NCBI RefSeq assembly: GCF_003095375.1
Contig: NZ_QEHR01000005.1
Location: 1-64,000, forward strand
From: Marixanthomonas spongiae
Lineage (GTDB): Bacteria > Bacteroidota > Bacteroidia > Flavobacteriales > Flavobacteriaceae
Direction of reading: 5' to 3'
Length of the DNA stretch: 64,000 nt
Shown: positions 16,465-26,969 of the stretch, in pieces
Position numbering within the stretch: position 1 is the first letter of the stretch
How the letters are laid out: each line of letters begins with the position of its first letter
Program-made: the position numbers and the translations under genes
Notes under the pieces: model-generated
Database searches by the model: none
What the model was told of the DNA's origin: nothing
The model's input: only the letters and a program-made list of their open reading frames with translations

Positions 16465-17541
16465 ATGTTAGAAAAACTGCAAATAGTAAAACAACGGTTC
16501 GATGAAGTAAGCGATCTTATCATCCAGCCCGACATCATCTGCGACCAAAAAAGGTACATAGAGCTCAATAAAGAATACAAAGACCTCAGGGTACTGATGG
16601 ACAAAAGGGAGCGGTACCTAACCCTTACCAACCGCATTGAAGAAGCCGAAGAGATTATAAAAGAGAGTACTGACGAAGAAATGGTCGAGATGGGGAAAAT
16701 GCAGCTGGAAGAAGCCCAAGAAGAACTGCCAAAACTGGAAGAAGAAATAAAATTTTTATTGATACCGAAGGATCCCGAAGATTCCAAAAACGCCGTCATG
16801 GAAATCAGGGCGGGGACTGGTGGCGATGAGGCCAGTATTTTTGCCGGCGACCTGTACCGTATGTACACCAAATATTGCGAGAGCAAAGGTTGGAAAGTAA
16901 ACACTGTAGATTACAGCGAAGGGACCAGTGGTGGTTTTAAAGAAATACAAATGGAGATTGAAGGAGAAGATGTGTATGGAATCTTAAAATTTGAAGCAGG
17001 CGTTCACCGGGTACAACGCGTGCCACAAACCGAAACACAAGGCCGCGTGCACACCAGTGCCGCAACCGTGATGGTGTTTCCTGAAGCAGAGGAGTTTGAT
17101 ATTGAAATCGACCCGAAAGATGTACGAATCGATTACTTCTGTTCTTCAGGGCCTGGCGGACAATCAGTGAACACCACCTATTCTGCGGTTCGGTTAACCC
17201 ACGAGCCTACTGGCTTGGTAGCGCAATGCCAAGACCAAAAGTCGCAACATAAAAACAAAGAAAAAGCGTTTAAGGTACTTCGTTCTAGGTTGTATGATAT
17301 GGAACTGGCCAAAAAACAGGCAGAGGATGCCGAAAAACGAGGTTCCATGGTTACCAGCGGCGACCGTAGCGCAAAAATACGTACCTACAACTATCCTCAA
17401 GGCCGTGTAACCGATCACCGCATCAACCTTACCTTGTACGACTTAAGTAATATCATTGATGGGGATATCCAGAAAATAATCGATGAGTTGCAAATGGTAA
17501 GCAATACCGAAAAACTTAAAGAAGCCGGGGAAACGTTTTAG
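16465..17541 (+). CDS. prfA: Peptide chain release factor 1
   Basis: A 358-aa class I release factor that reads UAA and UAG. The stop-codon recognition motif is P-Q-T (in [10 protein letters not shown]), the RF1 PxT type and not the RF2 SPF type. The catalytic GGQ is at residues 231-233 ([10 protein letters not shown]). The N-terminal coiled coil and PCRF domain are complete. An upstream GTG at 16450 is in frame, but 16465 gives the usual N-terminus ([19 protein letters not shown]). Confidence 0.97.
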   Translation: MLEKLQIVKQRFDEVSDLIIQPDIICDQKRYIELNKEYKDLRVLMDKRERYLTLTNRIEEAEEIIKESTDEEMVEMGKMQLEEAQEELPKLEEEIKFLLIPKDPEDSKNAVMEIRAGTGGDEASIFAGDLYRMYTKYCESKGWKVNTVDYSEGTSGGFKEIQMEIEGEDVYGILKFEAGVHRVQRVPQTETQGRVHTSAATVMVFPEAEEFDIEIDPKDVRIDYFCSSGPGGQSVNTTYSAVRLTHEPTGLVAQCQDQKSQHKNKEKAFKVLRSRLYDMELAKKQAEDAEKRGSMVTSGDRSAKIRTYNYPQGRVTDHRINLTLYDLSNIIDGDIQKIIDELQMVSNTEKLKEAGETF

Positions 17542-17603
17542 AATAGTTAAAATTAAAAACACTGTTCTCTCCTTTGGGAGAGATTCCGAAGGCAGAGAGG
17601 AAC

Positions 17604-18422
17604 ATGATAACACAAAAGCTAATCTCAGAAATAAGAAGAAAAAAATCGTTCCTGTGTATAGGATTGGATGTCGATTTAAATAAAATTCCGAAACAGTTAC
17701 TGGAAGATGAAGACCCGATTTTTTCTTTTAACAAGGCGATAATCGATGCTACCCATCATTTGGCAGTTGCTTACAAGCCCAATACGGCTTTTTATGAAGC
17801 ATATGGGATAAATGGTTGGAAATCCCTTCAAAAAACAATTGAATACCTAAACGAAAACCATCCGGAAATTTTTACCATTGCCGATGCCAAACGCGGCGAT
17901 ATAGGCAATACGTCTTCCATGTACGCCCACGCTTTTTTTAACGATTTGGGTTTCGATTCGGTAACGGTCGCGCCTTATATGGGAAAAGATTCCGTAGAGC
18001 CCTTTTTAGCTTTTAAAGATAAACACACTATTTTATTGGCATTGACCTCCAATGAAGGGGCATTCGATTTTCAAACGAGGAAGATCGCTTCAGAAGAAGT
18101 GTATAAAACTGTTTTAAGCACATCAAAAAACTGGAAGAACGCCAAAAATTTAATGTACGTAGTGGGGGCGACCAAAGCAGCATATTTTTCGGAAATACGA
18201 AAAATCGTACCAGACAGCTTCTTGTTGGTTCCGGGCATAGGCGCACAAGGTGGTAACTTGGCCGAAGTGTGCAAGTTCGGGATGAACGAGAATGTCGGGT
18301 TATTGGTCAACTCATCCCGGGGAATTTTATATGCTTCAAATGGTTCAGATTTTGCTGAAGCGGCCCGCAAAGAAGCCAAAAATCTGCAACAACAAATGGA
18401 AAGCATATTGCATGCAGTTTAA
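17604..18422 (+). CDS. pyrF: Orotidine 5'-phosphate decarboxylase, type 2
   Basis: A 272-aa enzyme for the last step of UMP synthesis. The active-site block [11 protein letters not shown] (residues 94-104) is that of the longer PyrF subfamily 2. LCIGLDVDL near the N-terminus and [11 protein letters not shown] near the C-terminus are also family features. ATG at 17604 is chosen because the preceding in-frame segment from 17574 has no homologous sequence. The 3' end overlaps the BtuF-like gene by 11 bp. Confidence 0.95.
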   Translation: MITQKLISEIRRKKSFLCIGLDVDLNKIPKQLLEDEDPIFSFNKAIIDATHHLAVAYKPNTAFYEAYGINGWKSLQKTIEYLNENHPEIFTIADAKRGDIGNTSSMYAHAFFNDLGFDSVTVAPYMGKDSVEPFLAFKDKHTILLALTSNEGAFDFQTRKIASEEVYKTVLSTSKNWKNAKNLMYVVGATKAAYFSEIRKIVPDSFLLVPGIGAQGGNLAEVCKFGMNENVGLLVNSSRGILYASNGSDFAEAARKEAKNLQQQMESILHAV

Positions 18423-19188
18423 AGATCAGTTAGGAAATACCATATCGCTCAACAGTACGCCCAAACGGATAGTCTCACTAGTACCTTCGCAAACGGAATT
18501 GCTGGTGGATTTGGGACTAAAAGAGCAACTCGTAGGAATTACCAAGTTTTGTGTGCACCCAAAGAATTTAAGAAAGGAAATAAAAGTAGTTGGAGGCACC
18601 AAAAGCCTTCATTATGATAGAGTTGAAGCCCTAAACCCAGATGTGATAATTTGCAATAAAGAGGAAAACACCAAAGATATGGTAACTAAGCTTCAGAACA
18701 TTGCGCCGGTTTGGGTAAGTGATATTTTTTCTATTGAAGACAGTCTAGAGATGATACGGTCATTAGGTGCAATGTGCAATGCTGGAGTGCAAGCTTCAAA
18801 AATGGTGATGAAAATAAATTCCGAAAAAAATAGCTTTGAACAATTTATGCAAAGCAAACCCAGCAAGAAAGTTGCTTATGTTATATGGAAAAAACCGTTT
18901 ATGCTGGCAGGAAAAGCTACGTTTATAAATGAACTGTTGGCACTCAATAATTATGAAAATGTATGCCAAAATGCAAGCTCGCGTTATCCAAAAGTGGAAA
19001 AAGATTTTTTGAAACAGGCTGACGAAGTATTGTTATCTACCGAGCCTTTTCCATTCAAAGAAAAGCACGCTGTAAAATTGAGGGAAGAGTTGGGGACGAA
19101 AGTCAACGTAGTAGATGGGGAATATTTCAGTTGGTATGGTTCAAGGCTTGCAGAGGCTTTCTCCTACTTTAAAACATTGCATAAATAG
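18412..19188 (+). CDS. BtuF-like helical-backbone metal/cofactor binding protein
   Basis: A 258-aa periplasmic-binding-protein-fold protein: [33 protein letters not shown], and a C-terminal half with the long connecting helix typical of BtuF/FhuD-type proteins. No signal peptide or lipobox is visible with ATG at 18412, so it may act in the cytoplasm or use an unrecognised export route. It overlaps pyrF and has no ABC permease or ATPase beside it. Ligand may be a corrinoid or an iron chelate; this is unproved. Confidence 0.85.
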   Translation: MQFKDQLGNTISLNSTPKRIVSLVPSQTELLVDLGLKEQLVGITKFCVHPKNLRKEIKVVGGTKSLHYDRVEALNPDVIICNKEENTKDMVTKLQNIAPVWVSDIFSIEDSLEMIRSLGAMCNAGVQASKMVMKINSEKNSFEQFMQSKPSKKVAYVIWKKPFMLAGKATFINELLALNNYENVCQNASSRYPKVEKDFLKQADEVLLSTEPFPFKEKHAVKLREELGTKVNVVDGEYFSWYGSRLAEAFSYFKTLHK

Positions 19189-19191
19189 CAA

Positions 19192-19374
19192 TTAATTATC
19201 TGCGTACTGATACCGTAACGATTGTATCTGCTCTAAAACCCGTTCAGCTTGTTGGTGTATTTCATCACTTTTTTCCTTGTCTTTCAAAGCAATTTCGTAA
19301 GATTTCCGCATTAAATTTTTATAGCGTCTTTTAAGCTTTTCGAGTTTTGTTTCTCTTTTAAACCAATTCGTCAT
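19192..19374 (-). CDS. Lacal_2735 family small protein
   Basis: A 60-aa charged helical protein (MTNWFKRETKLEKLKRRYKNL, AERVLEQIQSL). The pattern matches the short Lacal_2735 family of Flavobacteriia, whose function is unknown. ATG at 19380 would add two residues. It is convergent with the BtuF-like gene, 3 bases apart. Confidence 0.75.
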   Translation of the reverse strand: MTNWFKRETKLEKLKRRYKNLMRKSYEIALKDKEKSDEIHQQAERVLEQIQSLRYQYADN

Positions 19375-19503
19375 AACCACATTTATTTCATACGATACAA
19401 AATTAATTATGTTGTTAAAAAAGTGCTGTTAGTGTTTGGTTAATTCTATCATAATTATTTATGGCTTAGATGATAGATGCGTTAAAACCTTAACAGATAG
19501 ACG

Positions 19504-20214
19504 TTAATCCTGAAGCGCGAATACCTGTCTTAATAATGAAGTAGTCCTGAATTGAACGGAGTTCCTTATTTTCTTTTCTTCCACCCCGATCATGGTGTAA
19601 ACACCTTTTAAGGCCTCATTAGTAACATAATCGGTAAGGTCTGGGTTTACTTTATTCACAAAAGGAACTGCATTGTATTTTGTGATGATGTTGGTCCATA
19701 TTCTATCGGCTCCCACTTTTGAGAAGGAGTTTTGGATAACCGGATTAAACTTTGCGTACAATTTGTTGTTTGCTTTGTTTTGCAGATAATTGGTAGCTGC
19801 ATTATCCGGCCCCAACAAAATGTTTTTTGCGTCGGCAAACGTAATTTCTTTAACAGCGTTTACGAAAATTGGGGTGGCTTCTTTAACGGCGTCTTCGGCG
19901 GCACGGTTCATGGCTTTTAGGCCTTCGTCGGCCAAGCTTCCTAAACCTATATCGCGTAACGTCTGGTCAACTTTTTGTAATTCTTCTGGCAACAGAATTT
20001 TAACCAGCTTGTTTTTATAAAAACCATCTTTCTGGGTGAGTTTGGTAACTTGTTTGTCTATACCAAAGTTCAAGGCTTGGCGTAGGCCATTGGCGATCAT
20101 GGTTGGGTCGGTGCCCACTTGTCCACTGGGCAATGTATTGACCACGTTTTGCAGTTCGGCACAGGAAACCAATATAAAGATGGAACAGAAAAGGATGAAT
20201 TTTTGATAGCGCAT
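19504..20214 (-). CDS. DUF4197 lipoprotein
   Basis: A 236-aa protein with lipoprotein signal (ILVSC, Cys18). The body is mostly helical (GLRQALNFGIDKQVTKLTQKDGFY, AAEDAVKEATPIFVNAVKEITFADAKNIL, ALKGVYTMIGVEEKKIR) and follows the DUF4197 pattern. Location is probably the periplasmic face of a membrane. Function is unknown. Single gene. Confidence 0.88.
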   Translation of the reverse strand: MRYQKFILFCSIFILVSCAELQNVVNTLPSGQVGTDPTMIANGLRQALNFGIDKQVTKLTQKDGFYKNKLVKILLPEELQKVDQTLRDIGLGSLADEGLKAMNRAAEDAVKEATPIFVNAVKEITFADAKNILLGPDNAATNYLQNKANNKLYAKFNPVIQNSFSKVGADRIWTNIITKYNAVPFVNKVNPDLTDYVTNEALKGVYTMIGVEEKKIRNSVQFRTTSLLRQVFALQD

Positions 20215-20243
20215 AGGAGTATTATTTTAAGTAAAGATATATA

Positions 20244-20279
20244 AAAGCCCTTCAATCTTGAAAAAGATCAAAGGGCTTT
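20244..20279 (-). terminator. Terminator of the T9SS-cargo gene
   Basis: AAAGCCCTT (20244-20252) pairs with AAGGGCTTT (20271-20279) plus an inner ATCTT/AAGAT stem; a T-rich stretch follows on the minus strand. Confidence 0.85.
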
Positions 20280-20303
20280 AAAAAAGACGATTAATTAAAA
20301 ACT

Positions 20304-21215
20304 TTATTTAATCACTTTAACTGTTTTAGAGGTGCCATCAATAGTTACTTGCACCAAGTAAGCGCCAGATGATAGTCCGCTCATATCGATTTTTGGAGAA
20401 ATAGCATCCGGTTGAGCCGACAATACTGCTTTTCCAAGCACATCGTAAATGGTTACTGAGCTTACAGCAGCAGCAGATTCGATGTTCAATACATTTTTAA
20501 CTGGGTTAGGATATACGCTGAATACAGCTTCAGAAAATTCATCTGTACTCAATTGACCTACACCTGCTACGACATCATCTATGAAATAATACGAAAATTC
20601 ACTAGGTGCAAAAAAGTCAACACCGCCTAAATAGGGTGCTGTTAGATCATTGAACGGGGTTCCGGCAGGAATAGCTACATCACCATCTACAATTAACTCA
20701 TAAGTCTTGGCATCTAAATCAAAATAAATGGTAACATTAAACCAGGTGTCGTGTGGAAATGTCCACGTAAAGTTGGCGTCAGGGTCTTGTCCCTGACCCG
20801 GAGTTTGATTATTCGGATTAAAATAATGATCTGTCAATAAAAAACTACCTTCTTGGGGAGTTGTTATTTCACCTTGAACATTAAAGAAACCTTCGTGTCC
20901 ACTAGGAACATACATTTCCCAAGCAACAGTATAAATTCCACTGCTAGGTTGAAATGCTGTTAAAAAAAGTTGGTCTTGAGGTCCTGCATTTCCAGGGCCA
21001 ATGACCATAGACTGAGAACCAGAATTTGCTTGATCTGTGGTTACTTGTCCTTCTTCAGGAGTGTTTTCATCTCCGGACCAAGTTCGCCACTGAAATGATT
21101 GCGGTGAAATATCACCAAGATCATACGCTTCAATATCATCAGTTTGTTCAACTTGCGCAATTCCAGTAAATGCGAATGCACATAAAGCAAAACTTAATAA
21201 GTAAACTTTTTTCAT
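20304..21215 (-). CDS. Secreted protein with T9SS type A sorting domain
   Basis: A 303-aa protein with signal peptide (ends TGIAQ). Residues ~25-210 form a jelly-roll-like domain resembling carbohydrate-binding or laminin-G folds (SGSQSMVIGPGN, YTVAWEMYVPSGHEGFFNVQGE). The C-terminal ~75 residues are a type A sorting tail (VYPNPVKNVLNIES, VTIYDVLGKAV, SGAYLVQV, ending KTVKVIK). That tail sends proteins through the type IX system to the cell surface. No catalytic motif is seen, so binding or adhesion is more likely than enzyme activity. Confidence 0.9.
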   Translation of the reverse strand: MKKVYLLSFALCAFAFTGIAQVEQTDDIEAYDLGDISPQSFQWRTWSGDENTPEEGQVTTDQANSGSQSMVIGPGNAGPQDQLFLTAFQPSSGIYTVAWEMYVPSGHEGFFNVQGEITTPQEGSFLLTDHYFNPNNQTPGQGQDPDANFTWTFPHDTWFNVTIYFDLDAKTYELIVDGDVAIPAGTPFNDLTAPYLGGVDFFAPSEFSYYFIDDVVAGVGQLSTDEFSEAVFSVYPNPVKNVLNIESAAAVSSVTIYDVLGKAVLSAQPDAISPKIDMSGLSSGAYLVQVTIDGTSKTVKVIK

Positions 21216-21344
21216 AATGTTAATGTTTTAGTTGTTAATAAATTTAATGAAAGATACGAAAATATCATAATTATTGCTAATTTACTGAAAATTTATTTTA
21301 TGTCTAAACAATCTTCTTAAACCCTTTTTTTACTGCCTTTTTCG

Positions 21345-21352
21345 TAAATTTG
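21345..21352 (+). promoter_or_regulatory. icmF -7 box
   Basis: TAAATTTG matches the TAnnTTTG element 30 bases before the icmF ATG. Confidence 0.6.
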
Positions 21353-21382
21353 TACTTCAAAAAAAATTAAGACAACATTACT

Positions 21383-24300
21383 ATGGAACAGGCCAAACCT
21401 TATACCCCTAAAAACAAAGTACGAATCGTAACCGCGGCCTCGCTTTTTGATGGCCACGATGCCGCTATAAATATTATGCGGCGCATTATTCAGTCAACCG
21501 GGGTGGAGGTGATCCATTTAGGACACGACCGCAGTGTGGAAGAGGTAGTCAACACGGCAATACAGGAGGATGCAAACGCAATAGCCATGACTTCATACCA
21601 AGGTGGCCATAACGAATATTTTAAATATATGTACGACCTGTTAAAGGAAAAAGGTGCCGAACATATAAAAATTTTTGGCGGCGGCGGTGGCGTGATTCTC
21701 CCAGAAGAAATAGAAGAATTGCAAAACTACGGTATAACCCGTATCTACGCTCCCGATGACGGCCGCGAATTAGGGTTGCAGGGCATGATCAACGATTTGG
21801 TTAAAACGGCCGATTTCCCCATAGGAGAAAACTTGAATGGTGAAGCGGAAAAACTTTCAGAAAAAGACCCAAGTTCCATTGCCCGGATTATTTCAGCAGC
21901 CGAAAATTTTCCTAAAGTTGCAAAACAGGCATTAGATTCAATTCATAAAAAAAATAAAACAAGCAGCATCCCTGTTTTGGGCATCACAGGAACGGGCGGT
22001 TCAGGAAAATCTTCTTTGGTCGATGAGTTGGTGCGCCGTTTCTTGGTCGATTTTCCCGAAAAAACCGTTGGGATCATTTCAGTAGATCCTTCAAAACGAA
22101 AAACGGGTGGGGCCTTGCTTGGCGACCGTATTCGTATGAACGCCATCAATTCTCCTCGGGTTTATATGCGCAGTTTGGCCACTCGCCAGAGCAATTTGGC
22201 ACTTTCCAAACACGTGGCCGAGGCGGTACAGGTACTAAAAGCAGCGGAATACGATCTTATTATCCTTGAAACATCCGGAATTGGTCAAAGTGATACCGAA
22301 ATTTTAGATCACAGTGATGTTTCCCTTTATGTGATGACGCCAGAATTTGGTGCGGCAACACAATTGGAAAAAATCGATATGCTGGACTTTGCCGATTTGG
22401 TGGCCATCAACAAGTTTGATAAACGAGGTGCCAAGGATGCGCTTCGCGATGTGAAAAAGCAATACAAGCGCAATCACCAACTATGGGATGCAAAGAATGA
22501 GGATTTGCCGGTGTTTGGAACTATTGCTTCGCAGTTTAACGACCCTGGCATGAACAAGCTGTACAAATCCATTATGGACGAAATCGCTTCCAAGACAAAA
22601 GCCGATTTACACAGTGATTATGAAATTTCAGATGAAATGTCCGAAAAGGTATTCGTTATCCCTCCAGCGCGAACACGCTATCTTTCTGAAATATCCGAAA
22701 ATAACAGGGCGTACGATAAAAAGGCAACCGAGCAGGCTGAAGTTGCCCAAAAACTTTACGGGATTTTTAAAACGATTGAAACGGTTTCAGGTGCTACGCC
22801 TACTTTGGATAAATCGGGAATTGATTCTGAATCACTATCCGTTTCCGAAGAAAATAAGGATATAGTAGAGCTTTTAATTGCTGAATTTGATAAGGAAAAA
22901 ATGAATCTCGACCCTTATAATTGGGAGGTTATCATAGGTTGGGACGAAAAAGTAAACCGGTATCAAGAACCGGTTTATAAATTTAAGGTAAGGGATAAAG
23001 AAATAAGCATTGATACCCATACCGAGTCGCTTTCACATACACAAATACCAAAAGTGTGTTTGCCAAAGTACCAAGCTTGGGGCGATATATTAAAATGGGT
23101 GTTGCAGGAAAATGTTCCGGGCGAATTCCCTTATACCGCTGGATTATACCCTTTTAAACGCACAGGCGAAGACCCTACCCGTATGTTTGCGGGAGAAGGC
23201 GGTCCAGAACGTACCAATCGGCGTTTTCATTATGTAAGTATGGGGCTTCCGGCCAAACGCCTTTCAACTGCTTTTGATAGCGTAACCCTTTATGGTAACG
23301 ACCCCGATCACCGTCCCGATATCTATGGAAAAATAGGGAACGCCGGCGTTTCCATCTGTTGTCTGGACGATGCAAAGAAACTGTACTCTGGTTTCGATTT
23401 AAGCCACCCAATGACCTCGGTGAGTATGACCATTAATGGGCCGGCCCCGATGCTCCTTGGCTTTTTTATGAATGCGGCCATTGACCAAAACTGTGAGAAA
23501 TACATCAAAGAAAACGGCCTTGAAGATGAGGTGGAAAAGAAAATTGCCAAAATTTACAAACAAAGCGGTATGGACCGCCCCAAATATCACGGCGAACTGC
23601 CTGAAGGAAACGATGGTCTGGGTTTGATGCTGCTTGGGGTTACCGGTGACCAAGTATTGCCTCAAGAGGTGTATAACAAGATAAAGTACGATACTCTAAA
23701 ACAGGTTCGCGGTACGGTACAGGCCGATATTTTAAAAGAAGATCAAGCCCAGAACACTTGTATTTTTTCTACGGAATTTGCACTTCGTTTAATGGGCGAT
23801 GTTCAAGAATATTTCATAGAAAAACAAGTTAGAAACTTCTATTCGGTATCTATTAGTGGTTATCATATTGCCGAAGCTGGCGCCAATCCCATTACTCAAT
23901 TGGCTTTCACCTTGGCCAATGGCTTTACATACGTTGAATATTATTTAAGCCGTGGGATGGACATCAATAAATTTGGCCCTAACTTGTCGTTCTTTTTCAG
24001 TAACGGTATAGATCCTGAGTATTCAGTAATTGGTCGCGTAGCACGAAAAATTTGGTCTAAAGCTTTAAAGGAAAAGTACGGTGCCAACCCAAGGGCGCAG
24101 ATGTTGAAATATCACATTCAAACATCAGGTCGTTCGTTGCACGCGCAAGAGATTGATTTTAATGATATCCGTACTACGCTTCAGGCTTTATATGCTATTT
24201 ACGATAACTGTAACTCACTGCACACCAATGCCTACGATGAGGCGATTACCACGCCTACGGAAGAAAGCGTGCGCCGTGCCATGGCCATTCAGTTAATTAT

Positions 24301-24808
24301 CAATAAGGAATTAGGCTTGGCTAAAAATGAAAATCCAATTCAGGGTTCGTTTATTATCGAAGAGTTGACCGATTTGGTAGAAGAAGCTGTTTTAAAAGAA
24401 TTTGATAGTTTAACCGAACGCGGTGGGGTGTTGGGCGCAATGGAAACCATGTACCAACGCGGAAAAATCCAAGAAGAAAGCTTGTATTACGAAACCCTGA
24501 AACATACTGGTGAATTTCCTATAATTGGCGTCAATACCTTTTTAAGCAGTAAAGGTTCGCCCACTATCCAGCCCAAGGAAGTGATTAGGGCTACTGAAGA
24601 GGAGAAACGGGCACAAATAGACACCTTGGAAAAACTTCACAAAACCTATGAAGACCGTGCCGAGGAAACCTTAAAACGGGTGCAAGAAGCGGCTATCGAA
24701 AACAAAAACATGTTCGAGGAGCTCATGGAGGCAACCAAGGTGTGTTCGTTAGGGCAAATTACCGAAGCACTGTTTGAAGTAGGAGGGCAATACCGTAGAA
24801 ATATGTAA
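21383..24808 (+). CDS. icmF: Fused isobutyryl-CoA mutase IcmF (B12 domain, G-protein chaperone, mutase)
   Basis: A 1141-aa fusion. In order: B12-binding domain (~10-140; DGHDAA with axial-ligand His25, and IFGGGGGVI); MeaB-type GTPase (~190-420; P-loop GTGGSGKSS 203-211, NKFD 343-346); and the methylmalonyl-CoA mutase-type TIM barrel plus small domain (~560-1130; [21 protein letters not shown]). IcmF interconverts isobutyryl-CoA and n-butyryl-CoA using adenosylcobalamin, and the GTPase domain guards cofactor loading. The fusion order is what sets it apart from plain MCM. Single gene with its own promoter. Confidence 0.95.
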   Translation: MEQAKPYTPKNKVRIVTAASLFDGHDAAINIMRRIIQSTGVEVIHLGHDRSVEEVVNTAIQEDANAIAMTSYQGGHNEYFKYMYDLLKEKGAEHIKIFGGGGGVILPEEIEELQNYGITRIYAPDDGRELGLQGMINDLVKTADFPIGENLNGEAEKLSEKDPSSIARIISAAENFPKVAKQALDSIHKKNKTSSIPVLGITGTGGSGKSSLVDELVRRFLVDFPEKTVGIISVDPSKRKTGGALLGDRIRMNAINSPRVYMRSLATRQSNLALSKHVAEAVQVLKAAEYDLIILETSGIGQSDTEILDHSDVSLYVMTPEFGAATQLEKIDMLDFADLVAINKFDKRGAKDALRDVKKQYKRNHQLWDAKNEDLPVFGTIASQFNDPGMNKLYKSIMDEIASKTKADLHSDYEISDEMSEKVFVIPPARTRYLSEISENNRAYDKKATEQAEVAQKLYGIFKTIETVSGATPTLDKSGIDSESLSVSEENKDIVELLIAEFDKEKMNLDPYNWEVIIGWDEKVNRYQEPVYKFKVRDKEISIDTHTESLSHTQIPKVCLPKYQAWGDILKWVLQENVPGEFPYTAGLYPFKRTGEDPTRMFAGEGGPERTNRRFHYVSMGLPAKRLSTAFDSVTLYGNDPDHRPDIYGKIGNAGVSICCLDDAKKLYSGFDLSHPMTSVSMTINGPAPMLLGFFMNAAIDQNCEKYIKENGLEDEVEKKIAKIYKQSGMDRPKYHGELPEGNDGLGLMLLGVTGDQVLPQEVYNKIKYDTLKQVRGTVQADILKEDQAQNTCIFSTEFALRLMGDVQEYFIEKQVRNFYSVSISGYHIAEAGANPITQLAFTLANGFTYVEYYLSRGMDINKFGPNLSFFFSNGIDPEYSVIGRVARKIWSKALKEKYGANPRAQMLKYHIQTSGRSLHAQEIDFNDIRTTLQALYAIYDNCNSLHTNAYDEAITTPTEESVRRAMAIQLIINKELGLAKNENPIQGSFIIEELTDLVEEAVLKEFDSLTERGGVLGAMETMYQRGKIQEESLYYETLKHTGEFPIIGVNTFLSSKGSPTIQPKEVIRATEEEKRAQIDTLEKLHKTYEDRAEETLKRVQEAAIENKNMFEELMEATKVCSLGQITEALFEVGGQYRRNM

Positions 24809-24842
24809 CGTGCAATAGTAAAAGGTGACTATAAATTTTTAA

Positions 24843-24883
24843 ATTACGACAAAAATACGTAAATTTGTGACAAATGTCGTAAT
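24843..24883. promoter_or_regulatory. Promoter/operator of the Xre-RES toxin-antitoxin pair
   Basis: ATTACGACA (24843-24851) and TGTCGTAAT (24875-24883) form a perfect 9-bp inverted repeat that frames a -7 box TAAATTTG (24860-24867). The right arm ends one base before the antitoxin ATG. This is the layout expected for autorepression by the antitoxin or toxin-antitoxin complex. Confidence 0.75.
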
Positions 24884-24884
24884 C

Positions 24885-25376
24885 ATGGAAGCAGGTAAAG
24901 TTATTAATTTAGTTCAGGAGCCCGAAGTGTTCTACCGTATTCAAAATAAATATGATAGGATTATAAGCGTTTTAGGCGGTAGTACGCAAGTATCACAGGT
25001 AGTAAACAGTGATATAGACCTCATAAAAATAACCCGAAAGGGCTTGCCTACATCGGTTGTTTCCACATTGAGCAAGGTCTTGGGTATTTCCATGGAAAAA
25101 ATGAGCAATTTGCTTCATATTTCGCATCGTACCATACAGCGAAAGGGAAGCAACGATTTGTTGAATGTGTACAGCACAGAGCAAATCCTTGAAATTGCCG
25201 ATGTCATTTCCCGGGGCATCGAGGTTTTGGGTACTCTCGATAATTTTACAGCTTGGTTGCATTCCGAAGTCCGCGCTTTAAATTATGCCAAGCCGCTCGA
25301 TTTCCTCGACACCAGCTTTGGTACCAAGCTCGTTAAAGATATTTTGGGCAGGATTGAACATGGTGTTTATTCCTAA
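24885..25376 (+). CDS. Xre/MbcA/ParS family antitoxin (DUF2384)
   Basis: A 163-aa antitoxin. Residues ~15-95 form a helical Xre-like HTH part (ITRKGLPTSVVSTLSKVLGISMEKMSNLLHISHRTIQR). The C-terminal half is the MbcA/ParS toxin-binding domain (ISRGIEVLGTLDNFTAWLHSEVRALNYAKPLDFLDTSFG). ATG at 24885 is preferred to GTG at 24867, which lies inside the operator and -7 box. It is 14 bases upstream of the RES toxin and should bind its own promoter. Confidence 0.92.
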   Translation: MEAGKVINLVQEPEVFYRIQNKYDRIISVLGGSTQVSQVVNSDIDLIKITRKGLPTSVVSTLSKVLGISMEKMSNLLHISHRTIQRKGSNDLLNVYSTEQILEIADVISRGIEVLGTLDNFTAWLHSEVRALNYAKPLDFLDTSFGTKLVKDILGRIEHGVYS

Positions 25377-25390
25377 TCGCTTTTTTTATT

Positions 25391-25849
25391 TTGAAACTTT
25401 ACAGAATAGCCAAAAAAAAATTCATTACCGATGTTAGTGGCGAAGGTGCCAGGCTTTACGGTGGGCGTTGGAACAAAACAGGCGATGCGATGCTTTATTG
25501 TTCGCAGCATCTGTCGCTTTGTGTGTTGGAAATTTTAGTGCATTTAGATTATCAATATTTTACCGACGATCATTATTTTATTGAAACTGAAATTGCAGAC
25601 AAGGATATATTTTTCTTAAAAGAAATTGAAAACGTCCATATCAATTGGCGGAACAACCCTCCTTTATCGAGCACACAGGATTATGGTTCCAACTGGTTGC
25701 AAAACTCTGGACAGCTTGCTATGGGTGTTCCTTCGGCTGTATTGCCTTTTGAATACAATATCCTTCTTAACCCAAAGCACCCCGATTTCCCGAAAATTAA
25801 ATTTTCAAAAGAGAAAATTTTGGACATTGATTCGAGAATACAGGTGTGA
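25391..25849 (+). CDS. RES-domain toxin
   Basis: A 152-aa RES toxin starting at TTG. The three residues that name the family are visible: Arg26 in GGRWN, Glu47 in VLEIL, and Ser115 in GVPSAV. RES toxins with known activity, such as MbcT, degrade or modify NAD+ and share the diphtheria-toxin-type fold. The Xre/ParS antitoxin lies directly upstream, so the pair is a complete type II module. Confidence 0.92.
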   Translation: MKLYRIAKKKFITDVSGEGARLYGGRWNKTGDAMLYCSQHLSLCVLEILVHLDYQYFTDDHYFIETEIADKDIFFLKEIENVHINWRNNPPLSSTQDYGSNWLQNSGQLAMGVPSAVLPFEYNILLNPKHPDFPKIKFSKEKILDIDSRIQV

Positions 25850-25900
25850 TAGGGCAGCTACCTGAATTTTTTCCGATAAGAAGAAACAGTATCTAATATA

Positions 25901-26296
25901 TCACAAGGTCAAGAGCCACGTACGCTGCAACTTCCTGAATTTTTTGAGTTCGTGCCGCAATAGATTTAGAAACTCTTTTCCATTACTGTTAGAACGTTCC
26001 AAGCGTTCGCAGTTTTTATACAACAGGTTGGTCAACCGGGTCACCGAAGCTGCGTGTTTGTGTTTGGCCTCAGAAAAAAGTTGGCTTTCGGCCTTCAATA
26101 TCTGTGGTGCCAAATTTGTGGATTGCTGCACCATATCACCTGTAAAATAAATATGGTGGTCTTCTGTTCCATCTTCTTTTAAAATGGCTAAATCGTGGGC
26201 CAAATATTCTGAAATCCTCCTTGAAAGGGCAAAGATATCCTCCGCCTTTTTATAAAGTGCTGTTTGAGGAATTTTATGTGGAAGGTGAGTGGCCAT
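25901..26296 (-). CDS. Conserved helical protein of unknown function
   Basis: A 131-aa protein with no signal peptide or membrane segment and a predicted all-helical pattern (IFALSRRISEYLAHDLAILKE, LFSEAKHKHAASVTRLTNLLYKNCERLERS). It looks like a four-helix bundle, as in several small regulatory or accessory proteins in Bacteroidota. I do not recognise a named family. It stands alone between the toxin gene (convergent) and lrp (divergent). Confidence 0.6.
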   Translation of the reverse strand: MATHLPHKIPQTALYKKAEDIFALSRRISEYLAHDLAILKEDGTEDHHIYFTGDMVQQSTNLAPQILKAESQLFSEAKHKHAASVTRLTNLLYKNCERLERSNSNGKEFLNLLRHELKKFRKLQRTWLLTL

Positions 26297-26352
26297 GGCA
26301 CCAAGTACTTTATTAAGTTATAATAACACAAATTTACTAAGATAATTACTTA

Positions 26353-26388
26353 TTTGTCAATGTAATTTAAGGCAAATAATTATATTTG
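26353..26388 (+). promoter_or_regulatory. lrp promoter
   Basis: TTTG at 26353-26356 and TATATTTG at 26381-26388 are a -33/-7 pair with 24-nt spacing, slightly long for Bacteroidota. The start codon is 38 bases downstream. Confidence 0.55.
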
Positions 26389-26426
26389 GAATAAATTTTA
26401 AACTTATTTATTTAAAAACCTTAAAA

Positions 26427-26864
26427 ATGATTGATGACCTAAATTGGAGGATTTTAAAGCATTTACAAGAAAATGCCAGGCTTTCCAGTGCCGAAATAGG
26501 CCGAAGGGTAGGAATGAGCTCTCCGGCTGTAACCGAACGTATAAAGAAAATGGAAGATGCCGGCGTGATCCATGGATACCACACCGTGGTTTCGCCCTTC
26601 GAAGCAGGATATCAACTAAAAGCGATTATTACCTTGCGGGCATTTATGGGAAAGCTGAAGCCTTTTCTTGAAAAAGTAAAAACCTACGATGAGGTGTTGA
26701 ATTGTTATCGAATAACCGGCAACGAGAACATAGTGATGGAAGTGGCGCTGAAAAACCAAAAACACTTAGAAAATTTCATCGACCAATTGATTGTGTATGG
26801 CGAAACCAAAACCCAGATTGTACTTTCACATGTGGTTAAAAACAACGAAATTAAGAAAGCTTAA
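26427..26864 (+). CDS. Lrp/AsnC family transcriptional regulator
   Basis: A 145-aa regulator. The N-terminal winged HTH (LNWRILKHLQENARLSSAEIGRRVGMSSPAVTERIKKMEDAGVI) is followed by the AsnC ligand-binding domain (~65-140; LKAIITLRAFMG, CYRITGNENIVMEVAL). Such proteins sense amino acids and act as octamers. The effector and targets are not evident from neighbours. Confidence 0.92.
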   Translation: MIDDLNWRILKHLQENARLSSAEIGRRVGMSSPAVTERIKKMEDAGVIHGYHTVVSPFEAGYQLKAIITLRAFMGKLKPFLEKVKTYDEVLNCYRITGNENIVMEVALKNQKHLENFIDQLIVYGETKTQIVLSHVVKNNEIKKA

Positions 26865-26969
26865 CGTTTTTACGGGCTATCAGTTAAACTTATATCAATT
26901 AAGGAGATATTGGCAATAAGCCGATAAGGTGTGTATTATTTTTGATCCAAATCAACTACAACTACGATT

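Noticed and set aside
16350-16904. 184-codon minus-strand frame over the prfA 5' part
   Set aside because: Opposite strand of the conserved prfA coiled coil and PCRF domain; Ser-rich translation without motifs.
21216-21382. Cobalamin riboswitch before icmF
   Set aside because: The leader after the -7 box is only about 25 bases and has no B12-box-like sequence.
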